From positions 1 to 64,000 of the forward strand of contig CAZPRY010000017.1 of assembly GCA_964589175.1 (NCBI GenBank): a DNA stretch of 64,000 bases. Reading direction: 5' to 3'. Below the pieces are notes generated by a model, which saw nothing but the letters and a program-made list of their open reading frames with translations, did no database searches and was not told where the DNA came from. Positions within the stretch are counted from its first letter, which is position 1, and each line of letters starts with the position of its first letter. Below are positions 1 through 8,690 of this stretch, piece by piece. Origin of the DNA: CAZPRY01 sp964589175. Lineage in GTDB: Bacteria > Fidelibacterota > UBA2242. Both the position numbers and the translations under genes were made by a program.

Positions 1-4
1 TCAT
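1..4 (-). CDS. Possible start of a further minus-strand gene, cut by the window edge
   Basis: An ATG lies at 4-2 on the minus strand. It is preceded by AGGG with a 5-base spacer and sits directly after the stop of the radical SAM gene (14-16). This is how the next gene of an operon would begin, but only one codon is inside the window, so nothing about the product can be said. Confidence 0.25.
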
Positions 5-13
5 TTTTACCCT

Positions 14-1573
14 CTAATATACGCCTTGGTACGCATTTGGGGGATGAACCATAAAATAAGGATCCTCACGCAGCTGTTTTTCGAATCGCTCATACATCTT
101 CTGAAACTGATAATTCAATACGGCTAATAGATAAACAATGGACAGTTTACCGACAGTACTTTTTCTATGCTGTAATAATAATCTCCAGAAGTTACTCCGG
201 TACTTGTTAAATATACCGATAAACAGAATTGTACGGAGAATGGTTAGAGCGTCCTTTGGTTTGAATTTATAGCGGATTGATTCCTTGACGTGTGGAAATT
301 GATAATCCGCTAAAAAGCGATTCGCCCGCTTAAATACATATCGAGAGGTATAAACTTTCCCGAGAACCTGTTTATATCCCCTGATGAGTGTATTCTTTGG
401 GATGATTGTCCTGAAATTGGATTTGTTTTCGTCAAAATCGAGAGATTCCAATAATCTGCCTTCATGTTTCATACGGCGGAATAATTCGGTACCCGGCGGC
501 GCTTTTAACAAGTTGATTGTAGCGATGACGACCCCGCTTTCATTTATAAACCGGGGCATTTCTTTAAAGACACTCTCTGAATCGGTGTCGAATCCAATAA
601 TGAATCCGCCGGTAACATAAAAGCCATTGGCATGTAATTTCCTGACATTGGCAAGCAGATCGCGCCGCAGGTTCTGTTTTTTATTACAATGCCGGAGGCT
701 TTCTTCCTGAGTAGTTTCAATTCCCACAAAAATATGTCGAAATCCCGCTTCCTGCATTAAATGCATCAACTCGTCATCGACTGCTAAATTGATGGAAACC
801 TGGGTTGCGAAACCGGGGGCGAAACGATTTTCAGAGCGCCACTGGACCAAGGCAGGCAGCAGATCGTTCTTCAGAATAGTTTTATTCCCAATGAGATTAT
901 CATCGGCGAACAAGATCAGATTGGATACAAAGTGAGCCATTATTTGGTTCAATTCTGCAATTATCTGAGCTGAGGCTTTGGTCCTTGGCACTCTTCCGAA
1001 TAAAGTTGTGACATCGCAGAAATCACATTGATAGGGACAGCCCCGGGAAAATTGAATAACGCTGTAATTGTATTTTCTCAAATCGATCAGATCGTAATCA
1101 GGAAGAGGTGTTTTTGAAAGGTCAGCAAAAGTATCTGTTTGATAAATTCTTCGGGCTTGACCCTGTTGAAAATCATTCAGAAATTCCGGAAGGGTAATTT
1201 CCGCCTCATTACATACGAAATAGTCAATCGATGGAAATTTATCATATTCGTGGGTAAACAGGGGACCGCCCGCAACGGTGGTCAAGTGGTAGTCTTTACA
1301 GATTTTAACTAGATCATGAACGGATTTTTCCTGGACGTTCATGGCGCTGATTAAAACCAGGTCAGCCCAAGCTAAATCGCTCGACTTGAGCCTTTCAGTA
1401 TTAGTGTCTATGAGCCGTTTGTTCCATGACTTTGGGAGCATGGGGGCGATTGTCATTAATCCGAGGGGCGGGTAGCTTGATTTGAATCCAGTCAATTTAT
1501 TAAGGTAATGCATCGACCAGAAGGTCTTTGGTATCTGAGGATAAAGGAGCAACACGTTTTTGATTTTATTCAT
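14..1573 (-). CDS. Cobalamin-binding radical SAM protein (class B, DUF4070-type)
   Basis: A 519-residue protein. The first ~140 residues look like a B12-binding domain (YPPLGLMTIAPMLP near residue 35, then an alternating fold ending in a VAGGP turn). The radical SAM cluster motif follows at about residue 179 (CPYQCDFC, i.e. CxxxCxxC), then a TIM-barrel region with the GGFIIGFD segment and a C-terminal region resembling DUF4070. Class B enzymes use methylcobalamin and SAM, usually to methylate unactivated carbons; hopanoid C-2 methylase HpnP is one relative, but no hopanoid synthesis gene is present here, so the substrate is unknown. The start is the ATG at 1573; no clear Shine-Dalgarno precedes it. 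The upstream 345 bases are noncoding. Confidence 0.85.
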   Translation of the reverse strand: MNKIKNVLLLYPQIPKTFWSMHYLNKLTGFKSSYPPLGLMTIAPMLPKSWNKRLIDTNTERLKSSDLAWADLVLISAMNVQEKSVHDLVKICKDYHLTTVAGGPLFTHEYDKFPSIDYFVCNEAEITLPEFLNDFQQGQARRIYQTDTFADLSKTPLPDYDLIDLRKYNYSVIQFSRGCPYQCDFCDVTTLFGRVPRTKASAQIIAELNQIMAHFVSNLILFADDNLIGNKTILKNDLLPALVQWRSENRFAPGFATQVSINLAVDDELMHLMQEAGFRHIFVGIETTQEESLRHCNKKQNLRRDLLANVRKLHANGFYVTGGFIIGFDTDSESVFKEMPRFINESGVVIATINLLKAPPGTELFRRMKHEGRLLESLDFDENKSNFRTIIPKNTLIRGYKQVLGKVYTSRYVFKRANRFLADYQFPHVKESIRYKFKPKDALTILRTILFIGIFNKYRSNFWRLLLQHRKSTVGKLSIVYLLAVLNYQFQKMYERFEKQLREDPYFMVHPPNAYQGVY

Positions 1574-1918
1574 ACAGGTTCACGGTATTTTTTTGTGGTT
1601 TAAATTAATCTGTACAAAAAATAGGGTTTGGACCGGTTAAGCGGATATTCTTTAATGATTTTAGGATTATCTTTATTCATTGTATTTCGATTATCTTAAT
1701 GTTTTAATATAAACCCTGCTTCTTTTATATGCAGGTAAAAAATAGTTTAGACATATCCCAAAATCATTTGAAAATTTTTTCTTTCTTGTAAGAAACTCCG
1801 GATGCTTGCGGTGGAGTAGTTCATTAATAAATCCGGAGTAATCGATGGATGTACAGAATGGTTTTGGAATCCTTATTATTTCTTCCCAACTTTTCATAAA
1901 AGCAAAGCAGGAGATATC
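1574..1918. other. Intergenic region with one REP-like hairpin
   Basis: An AT-rich spacer between the divergently oriented radical SAM gene and the DUF6506 gene, which should hold both promoters. I see no convincing gene on either strand. The only distinct structure is a hairpin with a GCTTGC loop at 1795-1817. Confidence 0.6.
1795..1817. repeat. REP-like hairpin with GCTTGC core (copy A)
   Basis: ACTCC and GGAGT arms enclose a loop containing GCTTGC. The same design (GC-rich arms around GCTTGC, often followed by TTCAtT) recurs at 21182-21201 and 21268-21287. It lies about 100 bases before the DUF6506 and toxin-antitoxin genes. Confidence 0.5.
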
Positions 1919-2248
1919 ATGCCTTTTAAAGCCCTTTTTATTGCCCATGTGCCCGATGCGGATAGTCGTAAGCATCGCAGCGAAATTCGTACCGATCTGT
2001 ATGAATTGTATACCGTGCTGGTGAAGAATCAAAGTGAAGCCCTGGAAGTCGCCCGCGAGTTTCATCTGGATAAACAGATCGACTCAATTCTGCTCTGCCC
2101 GGGATTCACGCATGCCGAGATAGCGGAGATCGAGAATGCCTGTGCAGGAAAGGTCGGCATCAGCGTGGCCCGCGGCGATGGTCCCGGAACCCGCATTGCA
2201 ATGGAGGCCATGCGCCGGGCGGGCTATCCGGCTTTTCAGAAGAAGTGA
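1919..2248 (+). CDS. DUF6506 family small protein
   Basis: A 109-residue soluble protein of alternating alpha/beta pattern. It begins with FKALFIAHVPDADSRKHR, has a central hydrophobic strand followed by CPGFTHAEIAEIENA, and ends in a glycine/arginine-rich segment (ARGDGPG). This arrangement matches what I remember of DUF6506, a family without an assigned function. The start is an ATG after a purine-rich GCAGGAGATATC (GGAG with a 6-base spacer). It stands alone between the REP-like hairpin and the toxin-antitoxin operon. Family assignment is from memory of the motif layout; the function is not known. Confidence 0.7.
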   Translation: MPFKALFIAHVPDADSRKHRSEIRTDLYELYTVLVKNQSEALEVAREFHLDKQIDSILLCPGFTHAEIAEIENACAGKVGISVARGDGPGTRIAMEAMRRAGYPAFQKK

Positions 2249-2375
2249 TCGGGCTAGAAGTTCCGTCTATTAATGACATTCTCAGAGCTGCAGGATTGAC
2301 GGATATCCGCGTCAAATGAAAAAACGTGATGACTGTGACATTCTGCTTGAAATCGTGCGAAGAGTTTCTTAAAAT

Positions 2376-2402
2376 CTAGACAGACTAGACAGACTAGACA
2401 GA
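2376..2402 (+). repeat. Three tandem copies of a 9-bp unit before the antitoxin gene
   Basis: CTAGACAGA is repeated three times without interruption, ending one base before the AAAGGA ribosome binding site of the antitoxin gene at 2413. Antitoxins of the Phd family bind their own promoter, so this short array is a candidate operator, although the unit itself is not a palindrome. Confidence 0.6.
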
Positions 2403-2412
2403 AAGGATCGAT

Positions 2413-2664
2413 ATGCGCGATACATGGCAACTTCAGGAAGCGAAGAACAAATTCAGCGAGGTTGTGAACAAGGCCGTTTCGGGAGGCCCGCAGGTGATTA
2501 CCAGGCATGGAGCTGAAACTGCGGTCGTTATTTCCTACGAAGAATACCAGCGATTGAGACAATCCGGGACGCCGCTTTCGGAATTTTTCAGAACATCTCC
2601 CCTGGCCGGAACTGATTTGGATTTGACACGCGATAAAACAGCGTCGCGACCGGTGGATTTATGA
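2413..2664 (+). CDS. Phd/YefM-family antitoxin
   Basis: An 83-residue protein with the standard N-terminal DNA-binding half of the Phd/YefM family: WQLQEAKNKFSEVVNKAV, then PQVITRHGAETAVVISYEEYQRL. The C-terminal ~30 residues are polar and probably disordered until bound by the toxin. It overlaps the PIN toxin start by 4 bases (ATGA), so the two are translationally coupled. The family represses its own operon and neutralises the toxin. The AAAGGA site 4 bases before the ATG supports the start. Confidence 0.93.
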   Translation: MRDTWQLQEAKNKFSEVVNKAVSGGPQVITRHGAETAVVISYEEYQRLRQSGTPLSEFFRTSPLAGTDLDLTRDKTASRPVDL

Positions 2665-3080
2665 AATGTTTACTGGACACCTGCGTCATTTCCGAACTGG
2701 TTAAGCCTAATCCATCAGGGAAAGTAATCGAATGGATCGATGCTCAGGATGAGGAACAACTCTATCTGTCTGTGCTGACGATCGGGGAGATTGAAAAAGG
2801 TGTTCAGAAACTCCCCGAATCACGCCGGAAGGAGCAGATTTCCGAATGGCTTCATGATGATCTTCTGTTGCGTTTTCGCGGTCAGATTTTACCAATCGAT
2901 CAGCAGACGGCAATGTTCTGGGGCAAGCTGATTGCGGAACAGGAGTCGGCCGGCCGAAAACTGCCTGCGATCGATTCGTTGATCACAGCGACGGCGCTGC
3001 AATACGATCTGGTTTTGGTGACGCGGAATGTCGACGATTTTGCGGAAGTAGGTATTCAGATATACAATCCGTGGGAATGA
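2661..3080 (+). CDS. PIN-domain ribonuclease toxin (VapC/FitB-like)
   Basis: A 139-residue PIN domain, the usual size for the family. The acidic residues expected at the Mg-dependent active site are visible: Asp near residue 6 (LLDTCVISE), Glu in the LTIGEIEKG segment, and Asp residues in PAIDSLITATA and TRNVDDF. It is the toxin partner of the overlapping Phd-type antitoxin. VapC toxins typically cut tRNA or rRNA; the target here cannot be read. Nothing suggests inactivation. Confidence 0.94.
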   Translation: MKCLLDTCVISELVKPNPSGKVIEWIDAQDEEQLYLSVLTIGEIEKGVQKLPESRRKEQISEWLHDDLLLRFRGQILPIDQQTAMFWGKLIAEQESAGRKLPAIDSLITATALQYDLVLVTRNVDDFAEVGIQIYNPWE

Positions 3081-3116
3081 TACTCAAAGGATTGTGACAT
3101 AAATTTGGAGGGGATA

Positions 3117-3914
3117 ATGAATAACAGAATCAATGACAAACGTAACCGTGATGCACAATATTTATTGAACGAATATAATCGAATAGATGAAAACATTCTG
3201 TTTCAAAGCAAAATGGATAATTTTGTCACAATTTTAATTTTCTGTCTTTCTACAGTTTCTGTGGTTATCGCTTCTTTTATATCAAAGGAGGGTTATAGTA
3301 ATAAATTCTTACTGTTGGTTATTCTTTTAATCTCTATTGTTCTGTTCCCCATATTTTTTAAAAGTATGAATCGATTAAATATGAGTCGTCTAATTAATAA
3401 CCATATGGTTTATCTGAAGGCTTATATCGAAAATTGTGTAAATAATGACGAGTACGATATTAAGACATATTTTAGACTAAAGGAATTTCTTTCAACCTAT
3501 CAAGGTACTGTAGGTCGCAATACTGGGGACGCAAAAGGACAATTTAAAGAATGGACAAATATTTTTACTAATCACTTTCGTAGAAGTAAAAAAAATGCAA
3601 CAAATATATCTTTTCTTGAACATCTTTTCGCCATTTTCTCCGCATGTGTTCTATCTATAATTGTTATTTTATTATGCCGAGAAATTAAAGAGCAAGGAGA
3701 TGGCAGAATTATTTTATGCTTAACTACAAATTTTTATTTAGCGCTTGGAATTCTAATTTTCCTCTGGACTTATATAATATCGTTAATTTGTGTAACGAGT
3801 AAGAATAATGCTTTTATAGAAAGACAGCCACCATGGAAATATACAAGATGGAATACATCTGGTTATAAAAAATTATTAGAGGAAATTAATTCAAAGAATA
3901 AAGATAAATTCTAA
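3117..3914 (+). CDS. Unrecognised four-helix membrane protein, AT-rich
   Basis: About 265 residues. The start at 3117 is chosen because GGAGGGG lies at 3107-3113; an in-frame TTG at 3105 lies upstream of that site. Two transmembrane pairs are visible: residues ~38-58 and ~65-83, then after a ~90-residue hydrophilic loop, ~168-188 and ~198-222. The protein ends in a basic tail. Codon use is markedly more AT-rich (many AAT, ATA, TTA) than the flanking genes, which suggests recent transfer. It follows the Phd/PIN pair. I recognise no family; the 2+2 helix plan with a cytoplasmic middle is compatible with sensor or effector membrane proteins of mobile defence loci, but that is inference only. Confidence 0.7.
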   Translation: MNNRINDKRNRDAQYLLNEYNRIDENILFQSKMDNFVTILIFCLSTVSVVIASFISKEGYSNKFLLLVILLISIVLFPIFFKSMNRLNMSRLINNHMVYLKAYIENCVNNDEYDIKTYFRLKEFLSTYQGTVGRNTGDAKGQFKEWTNIFTNHFRRSKKNATNISFLEHLFAIFSACVLSIIVILLCREIKEQGDGRIILCLTTNFYLALGILIFLWTYIISLICVTSKNNAFIERQPPWKYTRWNTSGYKKLLEEINSKNKDKF

Positions 3915-3988
3915 ATACTTATCTAGGGAAACTGACGTATAAACGCCATTGGATATGAGAATCTGGTATTACTCATGCTGTATTCCTC

Positions 3989-6900
3989 TCAGTACTCCTG
4001 CCAGCTGCTGATCTTCAACTTATTGTACGTTTCTTTGGAAACGGCTTCGATGAAACGCATGGCGATCTGGCGGTTGGTGATCAGCATGACGCTGTAGTCC
4101 ACGGCTGCGCGCCGGATTAGATAACCGTTGGTCAGTTCATCTTTCTGGTAATTCTTGGGGATGTTGATCACCAGGTCGATTTTACCCTCTTTGATGTATT
4201 CAATCACGTTGGGTGACTGCTCTTCGAGGGGCCAATTCAGGTCTTCCGTTTCGATATCGTTTTTATGCAGGAATTTGGCTGTGCCGTGGGTGGCGTAGAG
4301 CTTCATGTTGAGAGCCTGCAGTTCGCGAATGCCGTCCAGCAATTCCACTTTGGATTCGAAAGCGCCGGTCGAAAGCAGCACATTTTTAAAAGGCAGTCGA
4401 TAGCCGACCGAGATCAGGGCTTTGAGAAAGGCTTCATCGAAATTGTCGCCCAGGCAGGCGACTTCGCCGGTCGAAGCCATTTCGACGCCCAGGGTGGGGT
4501 CCGCTCCCTGCAGGCGCGTGAAGGAAAATTGCGGGGCTTTAACGCCCACATAATCCAGTTCGAACGGCGAATGTTCCACCTTCTGGACCGGGATGTGCAT
4601 GATTACCCGCGTGGCGATGTCGATGAAGTTCCTTTTCAATACCTTTGAAACAAACGGGAAACTGCGCGAGGCCCGCAGGTTGCATTCGATGACTTTGACC
4701 TGGTTTTGTTTGGCGATGTATTGGATATTAAACGGGCCGTTGATATTCAGGGCCTTGGCGATTTTGGCGGAGATTTTACGGACGCTGCGGATGGTTTCCA
4801 GATAGGTACGCTGCGGCGGCAGGACCAGGGTTGCATCGCCGGAATGCACACCGGCATTTTCGACGTGTCCGGAGATGGCGTAGGTGATGATCTCGCCGTT
4901 CTGGGCCACGGCGTCGTATTCGATCTCTTTCGCGTTTTCCAGAAATTTGCTGATAACGGTCGGGTGTTCCGGCGAAAGATCGACGGCTTTCTGCAGGTAT
5001 TCGACCAGTTCTTCGTCGTTGGAAGCCACGGCCATGGCGGCGCCGCTCAGCACATACGAGGGCCGGATCAGCACCGGGTAGCTGTGTTTCTCGGCAAATT
5101 GTTTGGCCTCTTCGATGGAGGATAATTCTTCCCAGAGCGGCTGATCGATCTCGAGTTGATCCAGCAGGTCGGAGAACTTGCGGCGGTTTTCGGCGCGATC
5201 TATGCTTTCCGGGGAGGTGCCGAGAATACGGATGCCGCTTTTGTGCAGTTTCAAGGCCAGGTTGTTGGGGATCTGTCCGCCGACGGAAACGATCACACCC
5301 ATGGGATTGAAAAGCCGGTAGATTTCGACGACCGATTCCTGACTGATCTCGTCGAAGATGAGGTAGTCCGATTCGTCGTAGTCGGTGCTGACAGTTTCCG
5401 GGTTGTAATTCAGCATGATCGTGGAATAGCCCAGCTTGCGCAGGGTTTTGCCGGTATTTACGCAACTCCAGTCGAATTCCACCGAGCTGCCGATGCGGTA
5501 GGCGCCCGAGCCGAGAATGAGCACCGTGTTGTTATTGAAATAATCGATATCGTGCGCCTGGCTGTTGTAGCTCAGGTAGAGATAGTTGGTTTGAGCCGGG
5601 TATTCGGCTGCCAGGGTGTCGATCTGGCGAATGAAGGGCTGGATTCGATGCGTCCGCCTCAAAAGCAGGATATCCTCTTCAGAGATGCCGGTGGCGATAC
5701 CAATTTGCCGGTCGGAGAAGCCGGCCTGTTTCGCCTGGAGCAGCAGTTCCGGCGGGAGGTTGCTGCTGGCTTGCACGAGTTGCATTTCGAGTTCGACGAT
5801 TTTGTGGATTTTGTACAGAAACCAGCGGTTGATATGGGTCATTTCGTGAATTCTATCGATATCATAGCCTTTTTTCATGGCTTCGGCGACTGCGAAAATC
5901 CGCTCTTCGGTCGGATTGCGGAGTTCGATTTCAATATCGTCAAATTTGAGATTGGTATTACAGACAACGCCGTTGGCCCCGGTTTCGAGCATGCGGATAC
6001 CCTTCTGCAGGGCTTCCTCGAAGGTGCGGCCGATCGCCATAATTTCGCCGACTGACTTCATGCCGGTACCAATAAAGCGCGAAACCATGCGGAACTTCTT
6101 GAGGTCCCACTTGGGTATTTTAACAACGACATAGTCGAGAGCCGGTTCGAAAAAGGCCGAGGTCGTCTTGGTGATCGAATTGGTCAGTTCACTCAGACCG
6201 TGGCCCAGCGCAAGTTTGGCGGCGATGAAAGCGATCGGGTAGCCGGTGGCCTTGGAAGCCAGCGCCGAACTGCGCGAAAGGCGGGCATTCACCTCGATGA
6301 CACGGTAATCCTCGGAATGCGGATTGTAGGCGTACTGGATGTTGCATTCGCCGACCACGCCCAGGTGCTGGATGGTCTGAATGGCGACCGTACGCAGTTT
6401 GTGGTAATCGCGGTTGGAGAGGGTCTGGCTCGGTGCAACAACAATACTCTCACCCGTATGAATTCCCATCGGATCGAGGTTTTCCATGTTGCAGATCGTG
6501 ATGCAATTTTTATAGCGGTCGCACATGACCTCGTATTCGACCTCTTTCCAGCCTTCCAGGCATTCTTCGACCAGAATCTGAGACGTGTAGGTGAAGGCTT
6601 TGCCGGATATTTCGCGCAGCTCCGGCTCGTTGCGGCAGACGCCGGAACCGAGTCCGCCCAGCGCGAAGGCGATCCGGATCATGACCGGGTAGCCGAATTC
6701 CGAAGCAATCCGGACAGCCTCATCGACCCGCGCTGCGACCTTGCTGCGGGCGGTTTTGACATCGATCTGGTTCAGCTTCTTAATGAACAGGTCGCGGTCT
6801 TCGGTATCGAGAATCGTCTGGATCGGTGAACCCAGGACGGCGATATTGTACTTTTCGAGAACGCCGTTTTTGTGCAACTCGAGACCGGTATTGAGGGCGG

Positions 6901-7186
6901 TTTGTCCCCCGAAGCCGAGCAGGATTCCGTCGGGCCGGGTCTTCTCGATGACCTGTTCCACGAAATGGGCGTTAACCGGCAGGAAATAAACCTCATCGGC
7001 CAGATCCTCGGAGGTCTGAATCGTGGCGATGTTCGGGTTGACCAGGATGGTATAGACGCCCTCTTCTTTGAGCGCCTTGATGGCCTGGCTGCCGGAATAG
7101 TCGAACTCGCCGGCTTCGCCGATTTTGAGGGCCGCGCTTCCCAGGATCAGGACTTTTTGGCTAGGGCTTTTCATGCGAAAATCCAT
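3989..7186 (-). CDS. carB: Carbamoyl-phosphate synthase large subunit
   Basis: 1065 residues, full length for CarB. The order is: N-terminal pre-ATP-grasp (KVLILGSAALKIGEAGEFDYSGSQA), first ATP-grasp (~128-320, with IEVNARLSRSSALASKATGYP), oligomerisation domain, second carboxyphosphate/carbamate half (~550-930, with ECNLRASRSFPFVSK), and a C-terminal MGS-like allosteric domain (~930-1065). It makes carbamoyl phosphate from bicarbonate, ammonia delivered by CarA and two ATP, feeding pyrimidines and arginine. It begins 3 bases after the carA stop, so the two form an operon. No truncation or missing motif is seen. Confidence 0.98.
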   Translation of the reverse strand: MDFRMKSPSQKVLILGSAALKIGEAGEFDYSGSQAIKALKEEGVYTILVNPNIATIQTSEDLADEVYFLPVNAHFVEQVIEKTRPDGILLGFGGQTALNTGLELHKNGVLEKYNIAVLGSPIQTILDTEDRDLFIKKLNQIDVKTARSKVAARVDEAVRIASEFGYPVMIRIAFALGGLGSGVCRNEPELREISGKAFTYTSQILVEECLEGWKEVEYEVMCDRYKNCITICNMENLDPMGIHTGESIVVAPSQTLSNRDYHKLRTVAIQTIQHLGVVGECNIQYAYNPHSEDYRVIEVNARLSRSSALASKATGYPIAFIAAKLALGHGLSELTNSITKTTSAFFEPALDYVVVKIPKWDLKKFRMVSRFIGTGMKSVGEIMAIGRTFEEALQKGIRMLETGANGVVCNTNLKFDDIEIELRNPTEERIFAVAEAMKKGYDIDRIHEMTHINRWFLYKIHKIVELEMQLVQASSNLPPELLLQAKQAGFSDRQIGIATGISEEDILLLRRTHRIQPFIRQIDTLAAEYPAQTNYLYLSYNSQAHDIDYFNNNTVLILGSGAYRIGSSVEFDWSCVNTGKTLRKLGYSTIMLNYNPETVSTDYDESDYLIFDEISQESVVEIYRLFNPMGVIVSVGGQIPNNLALKLHKSGIRILGTSPESIDRAENRRKFSDLLDQLEIDQPLWEELSSIEEAKQFAEKHSYPVLIRPSYVLSGAAMAVASNDEELVEYLQKAVDLSPEHPTVISKFLENAKEIEYDAVAQNGEIITYAISGHVENAGVHSGDATLVLPPQRTYLETIRSVRKISAKIAKALNINGPFNIQYIAKQNQVKVIECNLRASRSFPFVSKVLKRNFIDIATRVIMHIPVQKVEHSPFELDYVGVKAPQFSFTRLQGADPTLGVEMASTGEVACLGDNFDEAFLKALISVGYRLPFKNVLLSTGAFESKVELLDGIRELQALNMKLYATHGTAKFLHKNDIETEDLNWPLEEQSPNVIEYIKEGKIDLVINIPKNYQKDELTNGYLIRRAAVDYSVMLITNRQIAMRFIEAVSKETYNKLKISSWQEY

Positions 7187-7189
7187 TAT

Positions 7190-8254
7190 TTATGATTTGA
7201 TAATTTCCAGGAATCGATCGAAGATGTAACGGGCGTCTTCCGGGCCGGGAGCGGCTTCCGGGTGGAACTGCACGCTCATGAAACGGCCGGACTCATGGAC
7301 GATGCCCTCGTTGGTGCCGTCGTTCAGGTTGGTGAACCAGGCTTGCCAGCCGTCGGGAAGTCGTTCCGCGTCGACGGCGAACCCGTGATTTTGGGAAGTA
7401 ACCAGGCAACGCCGGCTGCGGGTATCGATCACAGGTTGATTCTGGCTGCGATGACCGTATTTCAGTTTGTAGGTATTGGCGCCGGCGGCGAGGGCCAGGA
7501 GTTGGTGGCCGAGGCAGATGCCCATGGTCGGAACATCGTTCTGTAAAGCCCATTTGATCGAGTCGATTGTTGCGTCCGCCGTTTTCGGGTCGCCGGGCCC
7601 ATTGGAGATGAACAGGGCATCGAACTCGTGCTGACGAACGTCTGCATCCCAGGGCAGCCGCAGGACCTCGATTCCTCTTTCGACGAAGGCGGAGATGATA
7701 CTGTTCTTGCAGCCGCAGTCCAGCAGAGCAACCCGCTGTTTGCCACTGCCGATGATTTCCGGTGCGCTGATGCTGACCTTCCGCACCAGGTTTTCCCGGT
7801 TCGGATCGTAAAATTCCGGGTCGCTGTCCAGGACGATTTTCCCGAGCATGGTGCCCTTTTCGCGCAAGAGACGGGTCAGGTAGCGCGTGTCGATATTGGC
7901 AATGGCCGGGATCTTTTCAGCGTGCAGCCAGGCCGCCAGGCTCATTTCGGCTTTCCAGTGACTGAAATCTTTAGAATAGTCCGCCACGACCAGGGCTCTG
8001 ACCTGAATATGGTCCGATTCAAAAGCCGGCTGCTCGAAGGAATCGGACGGGTGCGGCACGCCGTAATTCCCGATCAGTGGATATGTCAGGACCAGGATTT
8101 GACCGAAGTAGGAAGGGTCGGTGAGGCTCTCAGGATAGCCGGTCATTCCGGTATTGAAGACCACTTCTCCCGTGGTGGATGCCGGATAGCCGAAACTTTC
8201 GCCCATGAATGAGGAACCGTCTTCCAAAACCAATCTGATTTTGTTTCTTTTCAT
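7190..8254 (-). CDS. carA: Carbamoyl-phosphate synthase small subunit (glutamine amidotransferase)
   Basis: 354 residues. The N-terminal CPSase small domain (LVLEDGSSFMGESFGYPASTTGEVVFNTGMTGYPE) is followed by a class I glutamine amidotransferase domain with the nucleophile elbow GICLGHQ and the His-Glu pair in VQFHPEA. It hydrolyses glutamine and channels ammonia to CarB, encoded 3 bases downstream. The start has a GAGAG-type site. The 130-base leader has no riboswitch or PyrR-type attenuator that I recognise, only a small TTTCC/GGAAA hairpin. Confidence 0.98.
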   Translation of the reverse strand: MKRNKIRLVLEDGSSFMGESFGYPASTTGEVVFNTGMTGYPESLTDPSYFGQILVLTYPLIGNYGVPHPSDSFEQPAFESDHIQVRALVVADYSKDFSHWKAEMSLAAWLHAEKIPAIANIDTRYLTRLLREKGTMLGKIVLDSDPEFYDPNRENLVRKVSISAPEIIGSGKQRVALLDCGCKNSIISAFVERGIEVLRLPWDADVRQHEFDALFISNGPGDPKTADATIDSIKWALQNDVPTMGICLGHQLLALAAGANTYKLKYGHRSQNQPVIDTRSRRCLVTSQNHGFAVDAERLPDGWQAWFTNLNDGTNEGIVHESGRFMSVQFHPEAAPGPEDARYIFDRFLEIIKS

Positions 8255-8384
8255 TCTCTCTCGCTTGGGTTGTCAGAGATCAATTGCTGGGGCTATCCAC
8301 CAATTCGGCGTGTAATTTAAGATATTTCCGCATAAAGGAAATTGAAAAATGGGATGTTCGCCGGGAAACTCTTCGGCCAGGAAA

Positions 8385-8618
8385 CTATACCGCCCGAAGC
8401 GAAGAAATGATTATCAGAAGCAGAATCAACAGGAAGAGGATTGCAAAAAATATTCCCATAAAGCGATTTTTACGCGACTTGCCTTTGGGCGAAGCCGCAA
8501 AGAAAAAACCGGATTGCGCCGGATCACGCTGACCTTCGGCGTTGCGAAATTTATAGCGGCAGTTCGAGCATAGTGTGGCGTTTTCGGGATTGTCAGTACC
8601 ACAACGCGGGCAGATCAT
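8385..8618 (-). CDS. Zinc-ribbon, single-pass membrane protein
   Basis: 77 residues. The N-terminus is a four-cysteine zinc ribbon (CPRCGTDNPENATLCSNC), followed by a basic linker (SPKGKSRKNR) and one C-terminal transmembrane helix of about 23 residues. This zinc-ribbon plus helix plan is common among small proteins of unknown function. It lies between the M29 peptidase and carA in the same direction. A REP-like hairpin at 8658-8679 separates it from the peptidase, so it probably has its own promoter. Confidence 0.8.
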   Translation of the reverse strand: MICPRCGTDNPENATLCSNCRYKFRNAEGQRDPAQSGFFFAASPKGKSRKNRFMGIFFAILFLLILLLIIISSLRAV

Positions 8619-8657
8619 AGCAACAACTCCTTTCCTATAATTATTAGCAATGGTGCG

Positions 8658-8679
8658 GGGGCACGACAGGCCGTGCCTC
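8658..8679. repeat. Palindromic GC-rich hairpin (REP-like)
   Basis: GGGGCACG and CGTGCCTC pair over 8 bases (one G-U) around a 6-base loop, 12 bases after the M29 stop. The GGGGCACG...CGTGCCyC form is a type of dispersed palindrome seen in many environmental genomes. No T-run follows on the minus strand, so it may act as a transcript stabiliser rather than a true terminator. Confidence 0.5.
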
Positions 8680-8690
8680 TACCGCAAATA

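Noticed and set aside
1691..2065. 124-codon minus-strand open frame before and inside the DUF6506 gene
   Set aside because: Half of it is antisense to the DUF6506 gene, it has no start signal or recognisable domain, and the REP-like hairpin lies inside it.
4265..7195. Long plus-strand open frames across carB (e.g. 5156-6055, 6200-6829)
   Set aside because: They are antisense shadows of the carB codon pattern; no domain, no ribosome sites, and carB is unmistakable on the other strand.
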